From assembly GCA_026168455.1 (NCBI GenBank), contig CM047431.1, positions 43,527,466-43,591,465 of the forward strand: a stretch of DNA of 64,000 nucleotides, written 5' to 3'. This document shows positions 56,801 through 64,000 of the stretch, piece after piece. Source of the DNA: Theocolax elegans (Eukaryota; Arthropoda; Insecta; Hymenoptera; Cerocephalidae). A program made the position numbers and the translations under genes. The notes beneath the pieces were generated by a model. The model was not told the origin of the DNA and did no database searches. It was given only the letters and a program-made list of their open reading frames with translations. Numbering within the stretch: the stretch's first letter is position 1; every line of letters begins with the position of its first letter.

Positions 56801-59290
56801 CGCGTCGAATATGTTATCTTCGGTGTGTATTTAAAAGACTCGTTGTTTGCCAGATTTATTTTTATTTTTTACACCGGAACCGAGTTCTAAACAATAAATT
56901 TCATTTTGCAGGTTGTACGGTGTTTTACTGTTTATTTCGTACCCTGGGGCACCTTAGTTTTAACAAACTTTAACAAACAACTTTCGTATTGCACCGCGTT
57001 CCCAAATAGAACTTTATTTTAAATGTATAATGCTAAATTTTATTTTATTATACTGGTCGTATTTTAAGTTTAATACTTCAAAAACTTAACTACCTCGTCG
57101 TACTGTATATATTTTTTCATTAAATACTTATTTTCACTTGTACCAGGGCCTCGGTTACAAAAGAAAGAGAGAGAGAGAGAGGGGGATGGGGTTGGGAGAG
57201 GGGGAAGAAGGAAGAGAGAAAACGCTATTCAAATAAGTTGAAGGTAAAATATAACATAGATCCAGTCCATTGTAATGAATGTTCACTCGAGGAAGTTAGT
57301 CTTCCTTCTCTTCGGTTCGTCTCTTTTTACTACTTTCTTTCAATTTCCCCTTCACAGTGTTTCTCAATGTCTTTAGTTGATTATTTCTTTTCACCTGCAT
57401 ATATCCTATCCGTGTTTCTGTCCTCTTCCCGGAGTTTGCTATCTCCATCTTCCCTGTTAGAATCAGGAAACTTAGACGTTGGCATTGCAAGGACGACATC
57501 GGACGTACAGACTCGGGGACTCTAGGGAGAAACGGTGGCAGCAAAGATGCTCCATCTCCCTCCCTCCTTCCTACTCTCTTGTCCAATATGTATACTCTCA
57601 CACACACACACGTACACGTCCAAGCGAGCGCGTAAATATACGTGAAGGAAGGTAACCAACTCCGAGAATTCCCTTAGCAACGAAAGCGCTAGCGCGGAAA
57701 CCTGCGATGAAGGAACGCGGCGAGCCCTCCTCTCGAACCGAGTAGCGCACTCAGAGTTTGGTCAGCCGTGAATTTCGATATTTCGAAAAAACTTTCTAAG
57801 CTCCTCCGACGTATAGTAATTATAGGATTATTATTGACCTATCTTTAATTCGCTTACGTCTATTGATCCAATATCCACAAAACATCGACTGTTAAAAATA
57901 AAAACAAAACAAAAGTGTACTAAAATTATCCGTGTATCACAATTAATCACAATTTAACAATTACTCAGAGAACTAGTGAATATTTAGTAAAACTACTAAA
58001 TTTTAGTTTAATTTACAAATCAATATGAAATAAGTAAGATTTAGCGGACAATTGGTAACCTGCGAATGTATAGTCGGACAGCTTACGGAAGACTCGACAT
58101 TGTGAAACGATTCTCAATCTATTATTCCCATCTTGGAAGTAAAATCCATACAGGTAGGTTCGCGTGGATCTTGAGAATATAACCCGTCAAAGGTTTTTCT
58201 TGCCACGTCTCGTCGAACCATTCGACAGACATTGCGTATTGAGATACCGTATGGAAGTTGCTAAGCATCGATCGGGTCACATACGTGTGTATACATATAT
58301 ATCGGATATAGAGAGGATGTAGCAGACTCTTCCATTCAATTACGCCACCGAAATATCCGCGATTTACATGAAATGCGATTTACATAATGCTGACCCTTCC
58401 CTCACCAGACACAATCAATCTCGCGAACCTCTTCTTTACTTCCTTTTCCTTTTTAATGCTTTAATATTTCACGTATACGGGTACAAGGAAATCCTTAGAA
58501 TATATACACATTGTTGCGCTAGCACGTTAATAAAATCTAATATCGCTTCGTAATTAATAACATTGTTACCGCTTAAAATACTTTAACTCTTTGTTTGGTA
58601 ATAAATATTAGTTTTTTCGTATAATATAATATAATTATACTAAAGTTCAAAGTTCGGTCGTGCGTGTTGGTTAGAGGCAAATCTAAAAATGCCGGAAAAA
58701 ACCCAAAACTCTCTCTTCTCTCTCCTATCTCCGTTCTTTCTTTCTTTTAAATAAAAACAAATACCGGTATTGTTTTAAAATAATCGCGATTCACTTTGCA
58801 CCTCCTTCCTTTTAATTTACATCTACGAATCACCCTTTTCGTTTACGTGATGCATTTTCCCCTTTCTCAGCAACCCTTTGTGTTGCAAGAATGGAAACAC
58901 TACCCCAAGATATACCTTTTCGTTTCTCGTGCTAACAGATTAAAATCGCGACCCTTTTCGTCCGATCTAGGGAAGTATGTGCAACTGCCGTAACAAACAT
59001 ATTTTTCTAATTGTTACAATTGTTTAATTATTCTTTTAGAGGTTTACATTGCACATATTAAGTAAATACAGATGAGTTGACGATGCGTAACCAATTTGTA
59101 TTCCATAATTACCAATTCATGGCATTTTCTTTTATAAGTCTCATAATTCGCCTTTTTCATATATACCTTTATATGCTCTTATTTTACGGTAACAGTTAAC
59201 ATATTTTTCACCCTGATCATCTAAAAAGTCTACTTTATTAACCTCTACGAGTGGAGTTAAATTGCATTTTATTTCTTCGATTACTGTATT
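56801..59290. other. Mostly AT-rich DNA, no gene recognised
   Basis: A (GA)n run lies near 57163-57181 and a CpG-richer patch at about 57640-57760. No coding or RNA feature is recognised. Confidence 0.4.
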
Positions 59291-59390
59291 CCCCGTAGAC
59301 TCACTTTACTCCCCGTAGACTCATTTTATTCCCCGTAGATCCATTTTATTTATCGAAGACACATTTTATTCCTCGTAGAATTACTTTTTT
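59291..59390. repeat. 20-bp tandem repeat, five units
   Basis: Units start at 59291, 59311, 59331, 59351 and 59371. The first reads CCCCGTAGACTCACTTTACT, and later units drift from CCCCGTAGACTCATTTTATT. The period is exactly 20 bp with increasing divergence to the right. Confidence 0.85.
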
Positions 59391-59536
59391 GTTTTGAACA
59401 CTTAGTTTAGACGTTTTCTGCAAATATAAAATTAAATATATCAAAAAATTTTACAATATTGAAATAATTTAGAAATTAAAAAAAAATTTAATATTGCAAA
59501 AACTGACTTTTTAAATGATTAGGGTGAAAAATTTTA

Positions 59537-59637
59537 TATGCATTTCGGGAGTAAAAGGCGATTATTCCCTTGGATGAATTACTGCCTAACAACTTTTATC
59601 CCGTGAATAAATGCCTATTTTACTCCCTAAGTGCATA
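59537..59637. repeat. Short inverted repeat (possible small MITE)
   Basis: TATGCATTTCGGGAGTAAAA at the left pairs imperfectly with TTTTACTCCCTAAGTGCATA at the right, across about 60 bp. It lies 150 bp beyond the 20-bp tandem array and shares its ACTCCC-type words. Confidence 0.5.
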
Positions 59638-60394
59638 AATAACTATTATCCACTGTGCAGTTCACTCAGAAAAGAGTATAGGATATTTTATAGATTTTAG
59701 TGCTTATTATCTAGAAGTTTGGATATAGAGGTTTGCGTAGACTAAATTACTTACTTCAATCATCGTATTGGTTAAAATTCTTCAAGTTTTTTTGGATTTA
59801 GCGTAATGTTACCAAGTTGTTAGTTTATTATTAAATTTTAATGGCGAGATATTATTATGTCCAAAATAAGAAGATTTAACGGTTCATTTATAATTTGAAA
59901 AGTTGTTCAATGTTATAAAATTTATAAGAGTTTTGTAATTAACTGAATTATTTATATAGCTTCAAGAATTTGTTATTGAATTAATTGAGTCCAATGTACT
60001 AAACTACTTAGATGTTTTGTCCAGCTAGTATTACTTTGAGAATGGTAAAAGTGTAATTCCAGTCGAATACGTATAACGTATACCTCTACATGTACACATA
60101 AGGGATTACTATCATTTGAAGTATAATAGTTGTTTTATGTTTTTGACGGAGTTGGGTTATTTTTGCTTCTGTCACAGTTGGTGACTAGTGCTCTTCTTCA
60201 AGGGAAAACTAAGACAAATTTTTAGTGTACATTTGGAAAGTAGTAATATTGCATGGCGTATTCGAAGTCGATAGTAAAGTGGTTGTATATAATCTGTTTT
60301 TTGTACTTCAATAATTGAAAAAAGCTTTTCTTTTAAGTAATTCGTATATACTTGATTACATGAATTGGTTATTATATATATATAATTAAATAAA

Positions 60395-60840
60395 TTTTGA
60401 GTAACTTTATATGTACATTAAAACCAAATTTTAAAAGAAAACTGAGATCAAGTAGATTTCGTTTTGAGAAAAAAGAAGCTCAAATATTTTAAATTGGTCG
60501 AAAGTAATGGAAGAAATAAGAGTTAGACGAAATTTTGGCCTAAAGAAATCATTAAATTGTAATGTTAAATTTTGGATGAAGGTTCGTCTAATTTTTATTT
60601 CTTCCATAACTTTTGACCAAATTAAGATATTTGAGCTTTTTTTGAAACATTTTGTACATCTTTAATCGTTTCCGAGTTATAAGCGATCAAAGCCAAGAGT
60701 TTTTTAGGCGTTATTTGCTTATATCTATCGTAAAAAGGGCATTGAACTCTAAAACTCCGGCTTTCTTCATATTTTTATAGTATAAATTTTATCCCAGAGT
60801 TTGGTAAAAGTCCGTTTCTCAGAGGATGTGGCCTCTCCTT
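60395..60840. mobile_element. Hairpin-forming interspersed repeat, copy B
   Basis: AAGCTCAAATATTTTAAATT near 60475 and its mirrored partner ending AAGATATTTGAGCTTTTTTT near 60643 form arms of about 80 bp. They enclose GGAAGAAATAAGAGTTAGAC and its near complement. Downstream TTATAAGCGATCAAAG and CTCTCCTTGTTAGT match the arrangement at 30.3-30.7 kb. Boundaries are uncertain. Confidence 0.5.
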
Positions 60841-63698
60841 GTTAGTATCAAATTATTATTCAGCAACACAAAAAAATCCTACATACATCTATCTTCGTAA
60901 AAATACATAAGTTTCTAAATTTTAAATCTGTCATTTTTGATCCGACATTTAAAATATTGAATATTTAATATCAAATTCTCAATCAGCGACCGAAGAAAAC
61001 CCTGTACACAAATTTTCGTAAAGACTGAGTAGAAATAAAATTGACATTTGTGATAATTACTGATAAAAATAGTTAATAAATAATTTTTGCACAAGTCTAG
61101 CACAAATTATCCACATTCGGATTCAAGAGACCAAAATACTTCTAGAAAACTATGGTAAACTCGGAGAGCTTGACGGCCTACGGCCACTATTGGCTACGCT
61201 CAGAATATGATCACTTCTGTGTCTCTTTTCTTTACATCTCTTGCCTTACGTTCTTTCACAATCCATACCAGTACCTTGCATGGGCATTGTACGTAAAATT
61301 ATAACTATTTTTTATTCAAACTTATACTACTATTGGTGTAAGATAGAATTAATTACTAATTCTATTATCGTAATAATTATATCAGTTTGTTAAGTATTTA
61401 TGTAAATATTCGTACGAAAAAGATAATTTTTTTTTATTTGATTGAAAATTAGCAATCGAGTAGTCCGAAAATATGTTTTGGTGTCATTAATTTTTATTTA
61501 TGGCATCTGTGGAAAGAATAGAATACTCTAGTACATTTTATGCATGCAATTACAATAATAACAAATACTTGGTTAATGCTACGAAATACGTTTCCGCGTA
61601 TTTTAATCATTATAATTAGTCAATTTAGATTCCGCAACGTGATTTTCTAAGTGGTATTACGCGTATGAACAAATGTAACTTGACTAAAATTATCTATCGG
61701 ACATAATATGCTCTAATGGTTCATTATCATTAGAATAATGAAAATTGTTACCGATAATACATTTTCGCACGAGAAAAACAAGAAATAAAATTGCGAGTGG
61801 TTCTGATTCTCAATGAAAAATAATTAATCCATTTACAACTGCGGAAAGGGAGAGAGAGAGAGTGAGAGAATGAGAGATGGATAAAGCGATAATGATACAA
61901 TCGATCTAATTTTCAAGCTGCATCTGCGTTTATTGATTTTCCTCGAAATTTTTATAATGTAGAGAGTGAAAGAGGGAGGGGAGGGAGGAGAGAGAGAGAG
62001 AGAGAGAGCCATGTAAACAGGTACAGACACCCACAAAGTCATATCTCTATATCTGCTTATCCTCTGATAATCCGAAATCAATTTAAACGCACTGGCACCT
62101 GCACACGTACGTATGAACATACATAAATGGTGGTGGTTGCTCCGAGCAAAGCCACTTCGGATAGCGGCGTATTATGCATCCGCACGACGTCATTATAATA
62201 CTTCAATGGCACCGTAATCCGCTATTGTGAGGCCCGCGTTCGATCCGATCAATTCCACTACTGTGCCGGGCGCACTGCTGTACACTACGCTCGGCGTATT
62301 ATTCGCGTTTGCTACTTTCTCAGTGATACCAGACGAAATTCAAGACTACCTTCAATTTTCACGAGATAATATTTACAGACCCGCGTCTATCAGTCGTGCA
62401 CTTCATCCATATATATATACATACATACGTAGATCACTCTCTTTTACGAGCTGCTTGTATTTCGTATTTTAACAATACTTTTATTCATTTTCGATATTTA
62501 TCGTACGCTCCGTACAAAAATTGTTATACAGGTACAAAAAATATCTGGGTTTAATCGTTGTAATTTCCAGGATTATGCAAATATTACTTTTTTTTACATA
62601 ATATATGTATATACGTATATATATATATATATATATATCAATCGTACAAAATTTATCGGTTCAACAAGCTTAAATCGTAAAGTGTATATTAATTTTCAGC
62701 AGTTCAAATACTAAAATCAGATATTTTCGCGATGCTTCGATATTTTCGAGATGTTGATTTATCAAAAATCTCTTTTCATGCGCTTAAATTTGTAAATATA
62801 TATGTATCTGTGTACTTACTCATCCAGGTGTATTAAAATTTTATGCGTACTATAATTCATAGTGGTTTCATACGGTTTTTAATGTATATATCGTACCTAT
62901 CCTAACTTACAACCAGTTATTTTGCAAACGATCGAATGAAATTTAATAGGTAAAATTGAACTATAAACGTATTCGATACGATCGTGCAACGTTTTCTTAT
63001 TCCAATTATAATCGCCTCAATCACGTCCAACAAAATCAATGTTATTTACGTTATATAACTGACGTTTTCAATTGCACGTTTATTTGGATTTACGTTATTA
63101 ATTCGCATATTCAAATTAACAATACAAAATTGTAATTTATAAATATACGTATAGTAAAGTGAATCGATATAATAAAAAAAAACTGAAAAATCAAATGTTG
63201 CAAGATTGATAATCACGTACAAATTGCCGATTGTCAAAGGTATTTTTCAATCTGATTTCATACCGAGAAAGGGAAAAAAGTCGCGTTCACTCGAAGATTT
63301 ATTATATACGATTCGAGGGAGAAGAGTGGAGGCCAAAAACGAAGCGTCATTCTACAATCTTTAAAGGAATAGAAGGCTGCGCGCTTCGGGCTAGAGAGAA
63401 AGAAAAAAAAATAAGAAAGTAAGGGAACACCTCCGAATGGCAGTGCACACATAAAAAGCGTCAACCGACCAATAACATTCGCTTCTCACAAAAGTATCGG
63501 AAGCAACTGCATCAGAGTTCCACTGAAAATTAATTTATCGAGAACGTAAATGGAAAATATCAAAATACGTCAACTAGATATAAAGATATATCTACCAATA
63601 CGTACATAATTTTTATTACTATTTTTCTACGCGTACAAATTTTTCTTTTTAACATCAAATATTCATTTAAATTGATAAATAATTTGTTTTATTTCACA
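60841..63698. other. AT-rich DNA with (GA)n and (AT)n, no gene recognised
   Basis: (GA)n lies near 61851-61866 and 61989-62008, and (AT)n at about 62616-62638. A slightly GC-richer stretch at 62130-62450 contains an 81-codon frame (62227-62472) without a recognisable domain. Confidence 0.4.
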
Positions 63699-64000
63699 CA
63701 CTGAGAGAAATGTTATAGTAAAAATTATTATATTTTGAAGGAAAAAATATGTGTATAATTCTTATATTAATTTTTAGCATTCGATATTGTAATTTTTATA
63801 ATAACGAGTATAAAGGCAATAATCTAAATATATATTTTTTTTAAACCATCGGATAATTGTTTACAAAGATATTTAACTGTTTAAGTAAATATCTGTAGTA
63901 AATTAAAACATCGGAAAAAAACTGAGATGATCGACGATGCACTGAGAAAAAAAAGCATAGCAAAATTTACAAAAGAATGTAGTAAAATATAGTATAACTA
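63699..64000. repeat. CACTGAGAGAAA-type repeat ends, running off the window
   Basis: CACTGAGAGAAATGTTATAG at 63699 and a second CACTGAGAAAAAAAAGCATAG-like start at 63940 are in the same orientation. Both resemble the CACGGAGAGAAAT end of the MITE at 33665, so related MITEs probably lie here. The right partner is outside the window or lost. Confidence 0.4.

Overview
This window looks like insect nuclear DNA. It is AT-rich, with many CpG-containing GC-richer patches, abundant (CT)n/(GA)n microsatellites and a dense mix of DNA transposons, a LINE and an LTR element. A hymenopteran such as an ant would fit, but the sequence does not prove it. I found no host protein-coding gene I can name. The recognisable biology is mobile DNA in the first 19 kb and scattered non-autonomous elements after that.

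Region 1 (1-8251) is a nearly complete Ty3/gypsy-type LTR retrotransposon on the + strand. The 5' LTR is cut by the window edge: 446 of about 747 bp are present, and by my reading they match the 3' LTR base for base. In order come a tRNA-Lys(CUU)-type primer binding site, a leader of about 1 kb, an intact gag (729 codons), an intact pol in the -1 frame (protease, RT, RNase H, integrase), a polypurine tract and the 3' LTR. There is no env. The gag-pol overlap is 31 nt and holds a GGGAAAC slippery heptamer, a 7-nt spacer, a 10-bp stem that contains the gag stop codon, and a possible pseudoknot. This would make a Gag-Pol fusion of about 1925 residues by -1 frameshifting. The integrase tail carries two AT-hooks, and the element abuts an (AT)n tract. 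In this copy the Gag zinc knuckle has Tyr where the ligand His should be.

Region 2 (8276 to about 10850) is a decayed non-LTR retrotransposon of the Jockey/I group (RT, RNase H and C-terminal Cys motif) with several stops and frameshifts. It begins directly beside the (AT)n tract, so the LTR element may have inserted into it.

Region 3 (about 11.6-18.7 kb) is a nest of DNA transposon derivatives. It holds a 1.6-kb snapback element bounded by TTAA (piggyBac-like), two 1.1-kb direct repeats each ending in the same GGGTGG-type foldback MITE with opposite core orientations, a pogo/Tigger-like remnant ending in a PHD-like finger, and a 513-bp TTAA-flanked MITE.

Region 4 (about 18.7-64 kb) is intergenic or intronic DNA. 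AT-rich stretches alternate with GC-richer CpG patches and purine/pyrimidine tracts. Embedded features are a TA-flanked MITE with a tRNA-like sequence (33665-34345), a nearly perfect 970-bp palindrome (37086-38055), a 314-bp MITE (50640-50953), two related hairpin repeats (about 30.3-30.7 and 60.4-60.8 kb), a five-unit 20-bp tandem repeat (59291-59390) and several G-quadruplex-prone runs. The longer open frames here (up to 164 codons) show no domain or homology I recognise, so I do not call them genes.
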